Below the pieces are notes generated by a model, which was given only the letters and a program-made list of their open reading frames with translations, did no database searches and was not told the DNA's origin. The position numbers and the translations under genes are program-made. From Halovivax cerinus (GTDB taxonomy: Archaea; Halobacteriota; Halobacteria; Halobacteriales; Natrialbaceae), in assembly GCF_024498195.1 (NCBI RefSeq), contig NZ_CP101824.1, positions 558,001 through 622,000 of the forward strand: a stretch of DNA of 64,000 nucleotides, written 5' to 3'. How positions within the stretch are numbered: the first letter of the stretch is position 1; each line of letters starts with the position of its first letter. Positions 54,889 to 64,000 of this stretch are shown here, one piece after another.

Positions 54889-55923
54889 TCAGCAGAACTC
54901 CATCCCCCTGATCTCGAAACGCGCGCCGCCGACGTCGCTCTCGGTGACGGTGATGTCCCAGCCGTGTCCGTCGACGATCTGCGTCACGATGGACAGCCCG
55001 TAGCCGGTTCCGTCGTCGCTCGTCGTGTACCCGTACTCGAAGACGTCGTCCCGGATCGACTCGGGGATCCCCGGGCCGGAATCGTCGATGTACAGCCCAC
55101 TGTCGTCGGGCAGTCGCCCGACGCGGATGGAGACGTCGTCGCCGGCGTGGTCGATCGAATTGGTGAACAAGTTCTCGAAGAGTCCGTGCATACGGCTCTC
55201 GTCGGCCTCGATCGCCCCCACGTCGGCTTCGATCTCGAGGGTGGCGTCCCCGGTTACCACGTTTTGCCACGCCGCTGTCGCACAGGCTTCGACGGTAACC
55301 CGCTCCGTACTGCCGATCGTCCTGCCGTCTCTCGCGAGTGCGGCGACGTCCTTGACGAGCGCGTCGATCCGTTCGAGCGACTCGTCGATCTGCTCGAGCG
55401 CCGGACTGTCGTGTTCGTCCCGGGCGGCCTCCGCGTAGCCGCGCGCGACCGACAGCGGATTTCGAATGTCGTGCGTCAGGACGTCCGAAAACTCGTCGAG
55501 GCGTTCTTTCTGATCGCGAAGTCGTTCTTCCCGGCGTTTCCGTTCGGAGATATCGCGGATGATCCCGGTGAAGTACCGGTCGCCGTCGTGGTCGTGTTCG
55601 CGGAGGCTGATGAGCGTCGGGACCTCGTGGCCGTCCTTGTGAAGAGCCGGGAGTTCGACGCCGTCCCAGTCGATGTTCCGGTCGCCCGACTCGACGTACG
55701 ATTCCAGCGCGGCGGCGTGGACGGGTTCGAGGCGCTCCGGAATGATCTTCATCTTCGAACTCCCCACCAGCTCGTCCGGCGAATACCCGAGAATGGTCTC
55801 GACGGCAGGGTTCGCGTACACGATGTCGCTGTTCTCGTCTATCGTCAACATCCCCTCGGCGGCGTTCTCGACGAGGGTTCGATAGAATTCCTCAGAGTCG
55901 ACGACACCGACGGTCTCAGACAT
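54889..55923 (-). CDS. PAS-domain sensor histidine kinase
   Basis: A 344-residue soluble histidine kinase. A PAS domain fills residues about 10-125 (EEFYRTLVENAAEGMLTIDENSDIVYANPAVETILGYSPDEL). The H-box is DVLTHDIRNPLSVARGYAEAA (His about residue 157), the N-box FENLFTNSIDHAG and the G-box YIDDSGPGIPE and GTGYGLSIVTQIVDGHGW. No membrane segment is present, so it senses inside the cell. It faces the same way as the receiver-PAS protein 160 bases downstream, the likely partner. Confidence 0.95.
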   Translation of the reverse strand: MSETVGVVDSEEFYRTLVENAAEGMLTIDENSDIVYANPAVETILGYSPDELVGSSKMKIIPERLEPVHAAALESYVESGDRNIDWDGVELPALHKDGHEVPTLISLREHDHDGDRYFTGIIRDISERKRREERLRDQKERLDEFSDVLTHDIRNPLSVARGYAEAARDEHDSPALEQIDESLERIDALVKDVAALARDGRTIGSTERVTVEACATAAWQNVVTGDATLEIEADVGAIEADESRMHGLFENLFTNSIDHAGDDVSIRVGRLPDDSGLYIDDSGPGIPESIRDDVFEYGYTTSDDGTGYGLSIVTQIVDGHGWDITVTESDVGGARFEIRGMEFC

Positions 55924-56275
55924 GAACCAACCGACTAGAGCGAAGCGCGCGGGGCTTATACACTTGCCGAGTTATTCGGCCTATCGGTTAATGTAACAGA
56001 ACTAGCCGAGACTATAGTAGCACGTATCGGTTATTTCGATCTGTTGTCCTCGAACCCACCCAACGGGATCGGCAGCGATCACCCGTTCGGATACGGTGGA
56101 TCAGGGAACCGGGAAAGGACACCACTCGTCGCATTCGGAGGGTCGACCCGAGTGGCGACACCGAGTGGCGAGTGTGAGCGGACCCTGGCGGGAACCGGTC
56201 GCGAGCGGATCGGCCCGAATCCGGGTTTCGATTCCAGTCGAGTCACTCGGGCGAACAGGGGCGTCAGACGAAGCG
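55924..56275. other. Intergenic region without a recognised gene
   Basis: About 350 bases between the histidine kinase start and the end of the P-type ATPase gene. The segment next to the kinase (around 55960-56040) is less GC-rich and should hold its promoter. Arg-rich plus-strand frames are shadows. No other feature is supported. Confidence 0.45.
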
Positions 56276-59032
56276 CTACCGCAGCGACCGCGCGGAGTTC
56301 CCGACGACGAGCAGGCTGCTCGTCGCCATCGCGACCGCGGCGAGCAGCGGGTTCAACAGGCCGGCGACGGCCAGCGGGATCGCGACCGCGTTGTAGACGA
56401 ACGCCCAGGCGAGGTTCTGACGGATGCGCCGATTCGTGGCGGTCGCGAGGTCGAAGACGTCGGGGACGGCGCGGACGTCGTCGGTCGTGAGCACGGCGTC
56501 GGCGGCGTCACCGGCCAGGTCGGTCCCGCTGCCCATGGCGATCCCCAGATCGGCCGTCGCGAGCGCCGGCGCGTCGTTACTGCCGTCGCCGACCATCGCG
56601 ACCGTTCCGCGGACGCCCAGTCGGCGGACGGTCTCCGCCTTCCCCTCGGGCGGGACGCCCGAGAATACCTCGTCGACAGCCTCGACGTCGCGGTAGCGCG
56701 CCGCGCTGGCGCCCTCGTCGCCGGTCAGCACCGCGACCGTCCGATCGGCCGCGAGTCGCTCGATCGGCTCGCGCCAGCCCGGTCTCGGTTCGTCGCCGAC
56801 GGCCACGACCCCGCGGGCGCGACCGCCCCAGCCGACGAGGACCGGCACGTCGCCGTCGGCCTGGATGCCTTCGACGCGCGCCGTCAGTGTGCCCGGGACC
56901 GCCCACCCCCGGTCGGCGAACAGGGCGGGATGGCCGACGACGGTCGCCGCACCGGCGATCGTCCCGGTGACGCCGCGACGGTGGGTCTCGACGTCCGCCG
57001 CACCGGGCAGGTCGTCCCCGGTCCCACCGGATGGGTCGCCCACACCGTTCCCGGAGGGCTCGTCCGACCGCGAGCGCTCGACGATCGCCTCGGCGATCGG
57101 GTGTGCGGAGTGGATCTCGAGAGCGGCTGCCCGCTCGACGAGCGTCGTCGCCGACTCGCCGTCCGCCGTCGAGACGTCGCGGACGCTCATCTCGCCGGTC
57201 GTCAACGTCCCGGTCTTGTCGAAGACCACGACGTCGGCTTCGGGTGCGGACTCCAGGACGTGCTCGCTCGCGAGGACGATCCCGCGGTCCGCGGCGGTTC
57301 CGACGCCGGCAGCGATGGCCAGCGGCGTCGCCAGGCCGAGCGCGCAGGGACAGGAGACGATGAGTACCGTGAGTCCGGCGAGTATCGCGCCGGCCGGTGC
57401 CGTTCCGACCCACAGCGATCCGAGGGTCACGACGGTCGCGAGCACGAGTACCAGCGGGACGAAGATCGTCGCCAGGCGATCGGCCAGCCGCTGAACGCCC
57501 GGCGACGCGCTCTGGACGTCCCAGAGCAGTTCGACGAGCCGGTCGAGTGTGCTCTCGGCCGCGGGGCCGACCCGCACGACCAGCGGTGAGTCGGTGACGA
57601 CGGTCCCGCCCTGTACCCTGTCGCCGCCCGTCTTCGTCACCGGTATCGCCTCGCCGGTCAGTAGTGACTCGTCGACGGAGGCGGTTCCGGAGACGACGGT
57701 TCCGTCGAGCGGGATCCGCTCACCCGGCCGGACGAGGAGCGCGTCACCGGGGTCGACGCGCTCGATCGGGACCGTCTCGACGGTCTCGGCAGAGGGTGCC
57801 TCCGCCATCTCGGTCGGAGCAGGCGCCACGTCGCCGGTTCGATCTGCCGTCTCCGGGTCTTCGGATGAAACCGACTCGGCGCCGGCCGACGCTCCCTCCG
57901 GTTCGGTGCCAGAGACACCCGCCGCCGATACGTCGTTCGCTGCACCCGTCGTCGATCCGTCGTTCGCATCGTCCATCGTCGATCCGTCGTCTGCCCCCGT
58001 TCCGTGGTCCGTCACGTCGTCGAGTGGTCTCCCGGACACGAGCCGGGCCTCGCGGACCCGGCTCTCGGTCAGGTCGCGCAACAGGCCGAGCGAGCGGCGC
58101 TTGACGCGTCCCTCGTACCAGGTACCGGCGGTGACGACGAGGACGATGGCGACGGAGACGTCGAAGTAGAGGTGCGATTCCCCGAGAACTGCCGCCAGCG
58201 TACTGTAGGCGTAGGCCGACAGCGCCGCGGTCGCGACCAGCAGGTCCATGTTCGGGCGGCGCGCCCGCAGGCTGACGAACGCGCCCCGGAGGATCGGGAA
58301 CCCGGTGTAGAACAGGACGACCGACGTCATGAGCCAGATGTTCCCGTACAGATACGGGCCGACGAGACCACCCAGGCTCACCACGGGCTCGTACCCGAGG
58401 TACTCGGGGTAGAGGAAGACGGCGTACCACAGCATGACCATCATGCCGAAGAGGCCGCCGAGCAGGAGGCGACCGACGGTCTCCTCGGCGTGGGTCTCGC
58501 CGGCGCGCTCGTCGCGTGCGTCGACCGTGTAGCCGTAGCCCGAGAGCCGACCGGGAAGGTCGTCGGGGCCGACGCGGTCGGGGTCGTACTCGACGCGGAC
58601 GGTGTCGCTCGCGTAACTCGCCGCCGCGCGTTCGACGCCGTCGATCCCCTCCGCTCGAAGCTCGAGGAAGGCTTCGCAGGTCGAACAGTGCATCCCGTCG
58701 ACCGCGAGGAACGTTCGCTCGACCGGCTCGGTATCGGACGCGTCGCTCGTGGTGGGCCGATCCGAGGCGCGTCCGGAGCCGTCGACCGACCCGTCGGGGC
58801 GTCCCCCGGTGCCACCCTGGACGCCGGACGACCGCCGCGCGCGCTCGCCGACGGCCGCAGCGTCTGCGTCGTCGATGTCCGAGAGCGCGCTCGCCACCCG
58901 GCGACACCCCGCACAGCAGAAGTGTCCCTCGGCGTCGTCGCTCGTGATCGGCGGATCCGGAGTCGGCAGGCCGCAGAGCCGACAGCTGTCCGGAGAGGAA
59001 GCGGCGGACGCCGACTCGGGAGCGTTAGTCAC
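56276..59032 (-). CDS. Copper-type P1B ATPase (CcoI/CopA-like)
   Basis: A 918-residue heavy-metal ATPase. An N-terminal cluster (C17, C20, C39, C40, C43) recalls the Cys-rich start of CcoI/FixI. A metal-binding domain with GMHCSTC (113-119) follows, then the transmembrane core with CPC ([13 protein letters not shown]), the phosphorylation loop [14 protein letters not shown] as the actuator motif, and [21 protein letters not shown] long acidic insert (about 330-410) is unlike most relatives. Because it lies beside a ba3 oxidase operon it may load copper into that oxidase; detoxification is the alternative. Confidence 0.94.
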   Translation of the reverse strand: MTNAPESASAASSPDSCRLCGLPTPDPPITSDDAEGHFCCAGCRRVASALSDIDDADAAAVGERARRSSGVQGGTGGRPDGSVDGSGRASDRPTTSDASDTEPVERTFLAVDGMHCSTCEAFLELRAEGIDGVERAAASYASDTVRVEYDPDRVGPDDLPGRLSGYGYTVDARDERAGETHAEETVGRLLLGGLFGMMVMLWYAVFLYPEYLGYEPVVSLGGLVGPYLYGNIWLMTSVVLFYTGFPILRGAFVSLRARRPNMDLLVATAALSAYAYSTLAAVLGESHLYFDVSVAIVLVVTAGTWYEGRVKRRSLGLLRDLTESRVREARLVSGRPLDDVTDHGTGADDGSTMDDANDGSTTGAANDVSAAGVSGTEPEGASAGAESVSSEDPETADRTGDVAPAPTEMAEAPSAETVETVPIERVDPGDALLVRPGERIPLDGTVVSGTASVDESLLTGEAIPVTKTGGDRVQGGTVVTDSPLVVRVGPAAESTLDRLVELLWDVQSASPGVQRLADRLATIFVPLVLVLATVVTLGSLWVGTAPAGAILAGLTVLIVSCPCALGLATPLAIAAGVGTAADRGIVLASEHVLESAPEADVVVFDKTGTLTTGEMSVRDVSTADGESATTLVERAAALEIHSAHPIAEAIVERSRSDEPSGNGVGDPSGGTGDDLPGAADVETHRRGVTGTIAGAATVVGHPALFADRGWAVPGTLTARVEGIQADGDVPVLVGWGGRARGVVAVGDEPRPGWREPIERLAADRTVAVLTGDEGASAARYRDVEAVDEVFSGVPPEGKAETVRRLGVRGTVAMVGDGSNDAPALATADLGIAMGSGTDLAGDAADAVLTTDDVRAVPDVFDLATATNRRIRQNLAWAFVYNAVAIPLAVAGLLNPLLAAVAMATSSLLVVGNSARSLR

Positions 59033-59203
59033 GTGTCGAGATCACCGTGGCGGGCGACCGGGTACGGTTCGGCGCGCCGACGGACCGTCGGACGGTGCGT
59101 CGATGGCCCGTAGCGGCCGTTTGACGGCGCGCCGACGGGCCGTGGACCGTCGTACGTGTGGGACCATCGCCGGCGTGGAAACCGTGTCGGTTTACCGAGC
59201 GTC

Positions 59204-59398
59204 TCAGTGGGCCGCCTCGGCGGTGCCGGTGCCGGTCGGACCCATCGCGACCCAGAGCGAACCCGCGATGACGACGACGTTGATCGCCGCGACGGCGCTG
59301 ACGGGGCTCGGTCGACCGAACACGTACCAGAGTGCGGGAACGAGCGCGGCGACGGCGATCACGGCGAGGGCTCGCGGCGCGAGCGTCTGGAAGTTCAT
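59204..59398 (-). CDS. Small membrane protein beside the oxidase operon
   Basis: A 64-residue protein with two membrane helices (LAVIAVAALVPALWYVF and INVVVIAGSLWVAMG) and a short polar tail (GTAEAAH). It is divergent from the oxidase operon and 170 bases from the P-ATPase. An AT-rich element TTTATTAATA at 59418-59427 lies 20-29 bases upstream of its ATG, a leaderless-type promoter that may serve both directions. Similar short proteins accompany haloarchaeal terminal oxidases; role unknown. Confidence 0.75.
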   Translation of the reverse strand: MNFQTLAPRALAVIAVAALVPALWYVFGRPSPVSAVAAINVVVIAGSLWVAMGPTGTGTAEAAH

Positions 59399-59417
59399 AC
59401 CCCATCTTGGGACGGCC

Positions 59418-59427
59418 TTTTATTAAT
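59418..59427. promoter_or_regulatory. AT-rich promoter element between divergent oxidase-linked genes
   Basis: TTTATTAATA lies 20-29 bases upstream of the minus-strand gene start (59398) and about 70 bases upstream of the operon start (59498). It is the only AT-rich block in this GC-rich spacer. It fits a TATA box for the minus gene best. Confidence 0.45.
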
Positions 59428-59497
59428 ATTGCCGCGAATTCCCAGACCTGTAGAACGGAGATGACCGTTCATCTCGGTTCTATGCCACCCCCTACAC

Positions 59498-59710
59498 ATG
59501 AGCCAGACGACCGATCACAACCGTTCGCCGTCGGCGAATAGTGGCCCCGAACGGGAGCTCACGCACGACGAGTTCGATCCCGTCGGTACGGCCGTCCTGA
59601 TAACACTATACTTCCTGATTCTCGTCGGAATGTGGCTCTTTACGTACTTCGTAGAGTTCCTCGGAAACGGGCCGACCGTCGTCGGGCTCCTGGGTGGGGT
59701 GATCGGCTGA
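59498..59710 (+). CDS. Small subunit of ba3-type oxidase
   Basis: A 70-residue protein with a polar, acidic N-terminus (GPERELTHDEFDPVGT) and one membrane helix (AVLITLYFLILVGMWLFTYFVEFL). It is the first gene of the oxidase operon and its stop overlaps the start of subunit II (TGATG). Single-helix subunits of this kind are known in ba3 oxidases; which cba letter applies I cannot settle. Confidence 0.8.
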   Translation: MSQTTDHNRSPSANSGPERELTHDEFDPVGTAVLITLYFLILVGMWLFTYFVEFLGNGPTVVGLLGGVIG

Positions 59711-60234
59711 TGGACATCCACACGTACGAGAAGGCGTGGCTCGGCGCCGCGCTGGTGTTGATCGTGTTCTTCATCGCGACGGTCACCTACGGCACCGTCG
59801 GCGCGGGCGTCGCGATGGTCGACGACTCGGCCGATCCCGTCGATCCGAACGAACTGTCCGACCACGAGCGCTTCGGCGACCCGGGCGTCGAACAGGTCGG
59901 CGAGGACGAGTACGAGGTGACCGTCGTCGCCTCCGCGTTCTACTTCAACCCAGGTTCGACCACGACCGGCTTCGACCCGATCCGGGTGCCGGCCAACAGC
60001 ACGGTCACGTTCTACGTGACCAGCAGCGACGTGATCCACGGGTTCTCTCTCCCTGGAACGAACGTGAACACGATGGTCATCCCGGGCGAAGTCTCCGAGA
60101 TCACCGTCGAGTTCGACGAGCCCGACACGTACGGCCTGATCTGTAACGAGTACTGCGGGTACGACCACCACAACATGGAGGGGACGGTCGAGGTCGTCCC
60201 CGAGGACCAGTACGACGGGGGTGAAGAGCAATGA
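59710..60234 (+). CDS. cbaB: ba3-type cytochrome oxidase subunit II
   Basis: A 174-residue protein from ATG 59710 (MDIHTYEKAWLGAALVLIVFF). One N-terminal membrane anchor is followed by a cupredoxin domain. The CuA site is complete: His in DVIHGFSLPGTN and C-N-E-Y-C-G-Y-D-H-H-N-M (about residues 139-150). Single-anchor subunit II with this CuA motif is typical of ba3 oxidases. It accepts electrons from a copper protein and passes them to haem in subunit I. The next start overlaps by 4 bases. Confidence 0.93.
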   Translation: MDIHTYEKAWLGAALVLIVFFIATVTYGTVGAGVAMVDDSADPVDPNELSDHERFGDPGVEQVGEDEYEVTVVASAFYFNPGSTTTGFDPIRVPANSTVTFYVTSSDVIHGFSLPGTNVNTMVIPGEVSEITVEFDEPDTYGLICNEYCGYDHHNMEGTVEVVPEDQYDGGEEQ

Positions 60235-61976
60235 CCGCCTACGTCGACGACTTTCCGGAAGAGGCGCGACTCGTTCAGGCCGCGATGTTCTCGGCGTTCC
60301 TCGCGCTCGCGGTCGGCGCCACCTTCGGCCTCGTCCAGGTACTGCACCGAACCGGCATGGTCCGATTTTTCTCCTCGGCCGACTACTACACGGTCCTGAC
60401 GGCCCACGGCGTCCTGCTCGCACTGACGTTCACCATCTTCTTCCTGGTGGCGCTGTTCACCTGGGGCGTCACCACGAGCCTCGACCGGAGCCTCCCCAGC
60501 ATGCGCTTTGCGTGGGGCTGGTACGGGACGATGGTCGTCGGCGCGCTCATGGCGGTCGTCGCCATCTTCGCCGGGTTCATGACGAATCCGCCGACGCTAC
60601 TGGGTGAGGAACTGTCGGCGAGCGTCCTGTTTACCTTCTACGCGCCGTTGCAGGCCCACCCTCTGTTCTACCTCGGGCTGGCGATCTTCGTGATCGGCAC
60701 GTGGATCGCCGGCTACGACTGGTTCCGCACCTACTGGGCCTGGAAGCGCGAGAACCCGGACGAGCGGACGCCGCTGCCGACGTTCATGGCGCTGACGACG
60801 ATGCTGTTCTGGTGGCTCTCCTCGGCAGGTGTCGCCGTCGCCATCGTCGTCTTCCTGCTGCCGTGGTCGCTCGGGCTCGTCGACTCGGTCAATCCCCTGC
60901 TCACCCGGACACTGTTCTGGTTCTTCGGCCACGCCGTCGTCTACTTCTGGCTGATGCCGGCGTACATGCTGTGGTACATCCTGCTGCCGAAGCTCTCCGG
61001 CGGCAAACTGTTCAGTGACCCGCTCGCCCGCGTCGTCTTCGTGCTCTTCTTGCTCCTCTCGACGCCGACGGGGATCCACCACCAGTACATGGACCCCGGT
61101 ATCGCGGAGGGATTCAAGTTCATCGTCATGGTGAACACGATGTTCCTCCTGCTGCCGAGCCTGCTGACGGCCTTCACCGTCGTCGCGAGCATGGAACACG
61201 GCGCCCGTCAGCGCGGCGGGACGGGGAAACTCCGCTGGCTCGGCAAACTCCCGTGGCGCGATCCCGTCTTCACGGGTATGGCGCTCTCGGGCCTGCTGTT
61301 CGCCGCGGCCGGGTTCTCCGGCATGATCAACGCCGGGATGAACATTAACTACCTCGTGCACAACACGTTCTGGATCGTCGGGCACTTCCACCTCACCGTC
61401 GGCACGGCGGTCGCACTGACGTTCATGGCCGGCGCCTACTGGTTCGTCCCGCAGGTGACCGGCAAGCCGCTGTGGAACCGCAGCGTCGGACTGGTTCAGG
61501 TACTCCTCTGGTTCCTCGGGATGGTGTTCATGTCGAACGCCATGCACCGCGCCGGCCTGCTCGGCGTTCCGCGGCGCACGGCCGAACCGCAGTACGAGAG
61601 CTTCGCGTTCGAGGGTGCCATCGGCAGCGTCGGCGAACTCGACGCGCAGGTCGTCCTGGGCGGGACCCTGCTGGCGATCTCGACCGTGCTCTTCCTCGTC
61701 ACCATCGTCATGACGCTGCTCGGCGACCGCGGCGAGGTCCCAGACAACTCCTACGCCGGCGCCCTCTCCGGCCCGGAACACTCCCCCGAAATTCTCGACA
61801 ACCTGAAACTCTGGACGGCCATCGCGGTCGGCCTCATCGTGCTCGCCTACTCGCTCCCGCTCGTCGCCATCGTCCAGCGCGGCGGACTCTTCGGCCCCGG
61901 AATCGAGGGAATGGACGGTATCCTGCCGCCGATCGACACGGTCGCCACGCTCGTCGAGTGGTGGGTGATTGGCTGA
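60231..61976 (+). CDS. cbaA: ba3-type cytochrome oxidase subunit I
   Basis: A 581-residue haem-copper oxidase core with about 13 membrane helices. Haem ligands and CuB ligands are visible: TAHGVLLALTF (low-spin haem His), FWFFGHAVVYFWLMPAYMLWY (CuB His and Tyr), GIHHQYMDP (two CuB His) and NTFWIVGHFHLTVGTAVALTF (high-spin and low-spin haem His). The order and short helix set match family B (ba3). It reduces O2 to water and pumps protons across the cell membrane. It overlaps its neighbours by 4 and 1 bases. Confidence 0.96.
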   Translation: MTAYVDDFPEEARLVQAAMFSAFLALAVGATFGLVQVLHRTGMVRFFSSADYYTVLTAHGVLLALTFTIFFLVALFTWGVTTSLDRSLPSMRFAWGWYGTMVVGALMAVVAIFAGFMTNPPTLLGEELSASVLFTFYAPLQAHPLFYLGLAIFVIGTWIAGYDWFRTYWAWKRENPDERTPLPTFMALTTMLFWWLSSAGVAVAIVVFLLPWSLGLVDSVNPLLTRTLFWFFGHAVVYFWLMPAYMLWYILLPKLSGGKLFSDPLARVVFVLFLLLSTPTGIHHQYMDPGIAEGFKFIVMVNTMFLLLPSLLTAFTVVASMEHGARQRGGTGKLRWLGKLPWRDPVFTGMALSGLLFAAAGFSGMINAGMNINYLVHNTFWIVGHFHLTVGTAVALTFMAGAYWFVPQVTGKPLWNRSVGLVQVLLWFLGMVFMSNAMHRAGLLGVPRRTAEPQYESFAFEGAIGSVGELDAQVVLGGTLLAISTVLFLVTIVMTLLGDRGEVPDNSYAGALSGPEHSPEILDNLKLWTAIAVGLIVLAYSLPLVAIVQRGGLFGPGIEGMDGILPPIDTVATLVEWWVIG

Positions 61977-62179
61977 TGCGGATCGATCCCGCCCTGTTGC
62001 TCGTCGTGCTCGCGCTGGCCGTCCCGTTCGTCGTCGAACTCAGGACCGTGGCCGCCTGGGTTGGCGTCGACCTGTCGCTCGTCCAGACGGCCGTCGTCGG
62101 CATCGCGATACTGGGTGCGATAGTCCTCTGGGCGGTCACGGGCGGTGAGGAGGGAAACGGATCGGAACCGATGGGCTGA
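61976..62179 (+). CDS. Small membrane subunit ending the oxidase operon
   Basis: A 67-residue protein with two membrane helices (LLLVVLALAVPFVVELRTVAAWV and VQTAVVGIAILGAIVLWAVTG). Its ATG overlaps the stop of subunit I (TGATG). Short two-helix proteins end several haloarchaeal ba3 operons. Probably an assembly or accessory subunit. Confidence 0.82.
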   Translation: MRIDPALLLVVLALAVPFVVELRTVAAWVGVDLSLVQTAVVGIAILGAIVLWAVTGGEEGNGSEPMG

Positions 62180-62282
62180 GAGCGCGACCGGCGATCGGCT
62201 CGTTGCGTCTCGACCGACGCCCTTCGAACGATCTGTGGCGATTCCCCAAAGGGCCGTGGACCCGTGTCGGGCGAGAGACGCG

Positions 62283-63371
62283 TTACTTTCTGAGATAGAT
62301 CTCAGTATCGTCGTCGAGGTGTGATCGGGGTGCGATGGGATAGTTCGATGGGTTTTTGCGGATGTCACCGGCCGATACGCGCCGAACGCCCTGGTGTTCT
62401 AGTCGCGAACTCGTCATCGACCCGAACGAATTCGGCTCCTGGTAGGGCGCCGTCATCGTCAGCGAGCAGTTCGTTCCCCAGTTACCCGGCCTGCCGCCTT
62501 CGGTCACCTCGACCGTCTCGGTTTGCCCGGCGTCCATCTGCTTGAGTGCGAAGCGGATCCAGGGCGAAAATTGTGGTCTCGCGTCCAGGTCGTAACTGAA
62601 GTCGATCGAGACACCGGTCTCCGGCTCGTCCGTGAGCATGTTGTGCATGCTTCCAAGGTAATCCGCGGTCGCCGTCCCCTGCCCGAGATACGGAACCCAC
62701 CCGAGCAGATAGGATGTCGTTTCCCCGGCCATATCGGAGACGTCGTATTCCTGGTATTGATCCAGATCTTCGGTCGCGCCGACCCAGTCGTTGGCATCGT
62801 TCGGGTTCTGGTACGTGTAGAGATCGGCAGCCGCGTTTCCAATCGAAACGGTGGTGTCGAACTCGTCGAGCCAGTACGCGTCGTCGCCTGAGTCGGCTTT
62901 GACCATCGTTACGCCGCTGTGAACGATACACTCCACGCCCCAGTACGACGAGCCACCGACCGGGTCGACCGCGTACCACTCGGACGACTGGGCGAAGAGG
63001 GTGTTGAGGTTAACTTCGTACTCACCCCCCACGATCCACTCGATCGTCTGGTCACTGTCCTGCTCTAACTGTGGCGGGTGATAACAACACTCCTTGGTAT
63101 ACCACCCATCGTACCGGCACTCGTCTTCGTACCAGCACACCTCGTCGTCACCGCTCGTAACGGTTGTCGATGAGTCATTCGAGGCCGGACAGAACGGATC
63201 ACGGTGTTCCCACGACGAACAGGAGGTGAAGGGACCGCTCGTCTGGCTCCGAGAACTCGATCGCTCCGAACCGGTCGTCGTGCCGATCGTGGCGATCGCC
63301 GCGCCGCTCGAAGCGATCGCGCCGAGGACCCTGCGCCTGTTCACCGTCGATGGGGAATTCGTGTCCACCAT
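62283..63371 (-). CDS. Tat-exported Cys-rich secreted protein
   Basis: A 362-residue secreted protein. The Tat signal is TVNRRRVLGAIASSGAAIATIG. Cysteines cluster near the start of the mature part: FTSCSSWEHRDPFCP and VCWYEDECRYDG...KECCYHP, with two more later, so disulphides are likely. The rest is aromatic- and Asp-rich, without catalytic motifs. A halocin-like or surface protein is conceivable, since haloarchaeal peptide antibiotics are also Tat-exported, but no family is recognised. It is convergent with the oxidase operon (104 bases). Confidence 0.82.
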   Translation of the reverse strand: MVDTNSPSTVNRRRVLGAIASSGAAIATIGTTTGSERSSSRSQTSGPFTSCSSWEHRDPFCPASNDSSTTVTSGDDEVCWYEDECRYDGWYTKECCYHPPQLEQDSDQTIEWIVGGEYEVNLNTLFAQSSEWYAVDPVGGSSYWGVECIVHSGVTMVKADSGDDAYWLDEFDTTVSIGNAAADLYTYQNPNDANDWVGATEDLDQYQEYDVSDMAGETTSYLLGWVPYLGQGTATADYLGSMHNMLTDEPETGVSIDFSYDLDARPQFSPWIRFALKQMDAGQTETVEVTEGGRPGNWGTNCSLTMTAPYQEPNSFGSMTSSRLEHQGVRRVSAGDIRKNPSNYPIAPRSHLDDDTEIYLRK

Positions 63372-63646
63372 AGCCGATGGTCCGACAAGGGGACGTAAAA
63401 ATTCTCTGTCGTGTCTCAGCTATCTTTTTCGACGAGTAGTATAAAGCGTTAGTACGACTCTGGGAGACGAGTCGGCGCCGATCGACGTGAGGGCGAACGG
63501 TCCGACGGCGTTTCGCGCGGGTGCAGACGGAACTGCTTCGATCCGGTCTCCGATCGACGATCGGACCGAAGACGGACGCATCGGCACCGCTTTCCTCGTA
63601 GCGATATCCGATCGGTCCAGCGCGACGGACCGGTAGGTGCGCCGCG

Positions 63647-63943
63647 CTAGCCGTCAGCCGCGAGGCAGGCGGTCCGGAGGTCGTCGACGCCGATCGCGAG
63701 TTCGTCGAACGTCACCGCGTACCGCGTCGTCTGGCTGAGATCCGGCCGTATCACGTGGCGTCGCTCGACGAGGCCGGCCCGCCGGAGCCGGTCGAGTTTT
63801 CGATAGACTGTCGAAGCGGAGAGGTCGCAGGCCTCGCCGAGTCCTTCCGCGGACGTCGGTTCGTCGAGCGCCTCGAGGATCTCCCGACAGGTCGAGTCGT
63901 CGAGGGCCGACAGCGTCGCCGGGAGGCGTTCGTCGTCTGACAT
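63647..63943 (-). CDS. ArsR/HTH winged-helix regulator
   Basis: A 98-residue regulator. The winged helix reads STCREILEALDEPTSAEGLGEACDLSASTVYRKLDRLRRAGLVERRHVI, with the recognition helix at about residues 41-56 (SASTVYRKLDRL). No Cys-based metal site is seen. The wing and C-terminal helix (TRYAVTFDELAIGVDDLRTACLAADG) complete a small dimeric fold. About 275 bases separate it from the Cys-rich secreted protein; its target is not evident. Confidence 0.88.
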   Translation of the reverse strand: MSDDERLPATLSALDDSTCREILEALDEPTSAEGLGEACDLSASTVYRKLDRLRRAGLVERRHVIRPDLSQTTRYAVTFDELAIGVDDLRTACLAADG

Positions 63944-64000
63944 CGGAGACCCGAATATAGCGGGTCGGTCGACCCAGTCGTGTCGCCGAACACGTTCGCG

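Noticed and set aside
56096-57589. Long plus-strand frames opposite the P-type ATPase
   Set aside because: They are Arg-rich mirror frames of a clear ATPase gene on the minus strand.
60597-61781. A 394-codon minus-strand frame opposite oxidase subunit I
   Set aside because: It lies wholly antisense to a haem-copper oxidase gene with all ligands present; a GC-driven shadow.

Overview
The window is chromosomal (or megaplasmid) DNA of a halophilic archaeon. The evidence is the acidic, D/E-rich proteins, GC-rich codon use, Tat-lipoprotein signals, many starts with almost no leader and a TATA box about 26-30 bp upstream, and archaeal or haloarchaeal families: aCPSF1, archaeal RNase J, HalOD1, DUF5786, phiH1-repressor-type regulators and a ba3-type oxidase operon. 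I cannot assign a genus from the sequence alone.

Layout. (1) 1-3.9 kb, minus strand: a compact operon of membrane and surface proteins (pilin-like small membrane protein, long membrane-anchored surface protein, Tat lipoprotein, multi-pass protein running off the window) that looks like part of a conjugation or secretion apparatus. (2) 4.4-6.1 kb: a lower-GC two-gene cassette with a PD-(D/E)XK-like protein carrying three 35-residue W-rich repeats. (3) 6.4-9 kb: a Walker-A-less RecA-like gene, then a four-gene SWIM zinc-finger cassette with operator-like dyads. (4) 9.2-12.7 kb: SdpI-like protein, small membrane proteins and an ABC exporter. (5) 12.7-16 kb: a DUF4062-like/methyltransferase fusion, a phiH1-type repressor and a tyrosine recombinase. 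(6) 16.06-44.86 kb: a lower-GC island bounded by an exact 18-bp direct repeat. It holds a FokI-like nuclease operon convergent with a Ski2-like helicase, a 1578-residue nuclease/helicase, a recombinase pair, toxin-antitoxin genes and relics, an IS5-type insertion splitting a gene, an iteron-like repeat field, a transposon-like unit with IS6-type ends but no transposase, and a second recombinase just inside the right repeat. (7) 45-64 kb: conserved haloarchaeal core genes: small regulators, a second copy of the RecA-like gene, DUF5786, aCPSF1, RNase J, two signalling proteins, a copper-type P-ATPase, the ba3 oxidase operon, a Cys-rich Tat-exported protein and a winged-helix regulator.

How it fits together. 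The left 45 kb is a layered integration region: recombinases, phage-type repressor, conjugation-like genes, decayed toxin-antitoxin genes and several nuclease/helicase cassettes, which is the usual makeup of a defence-rich mobile island. The right 19 kb is ordinary backbone: RNA processing and decay (aCPSF1, RNase J), sensing, and respiration with its probable copper-loading ATPase. The RecA-like gene occurs once on each side (about 94% identical proteins, same orientation, 40 kb apart), so recombination between the copies could delete or circularise most of the region. The best candidate for an undescribed system is the FokI-like nuclease / unknown protein / Ski2-like helicase set at 18.9-24.2 kb; the W-repeat nuclease pair at 4.4-6.1 kb is second.
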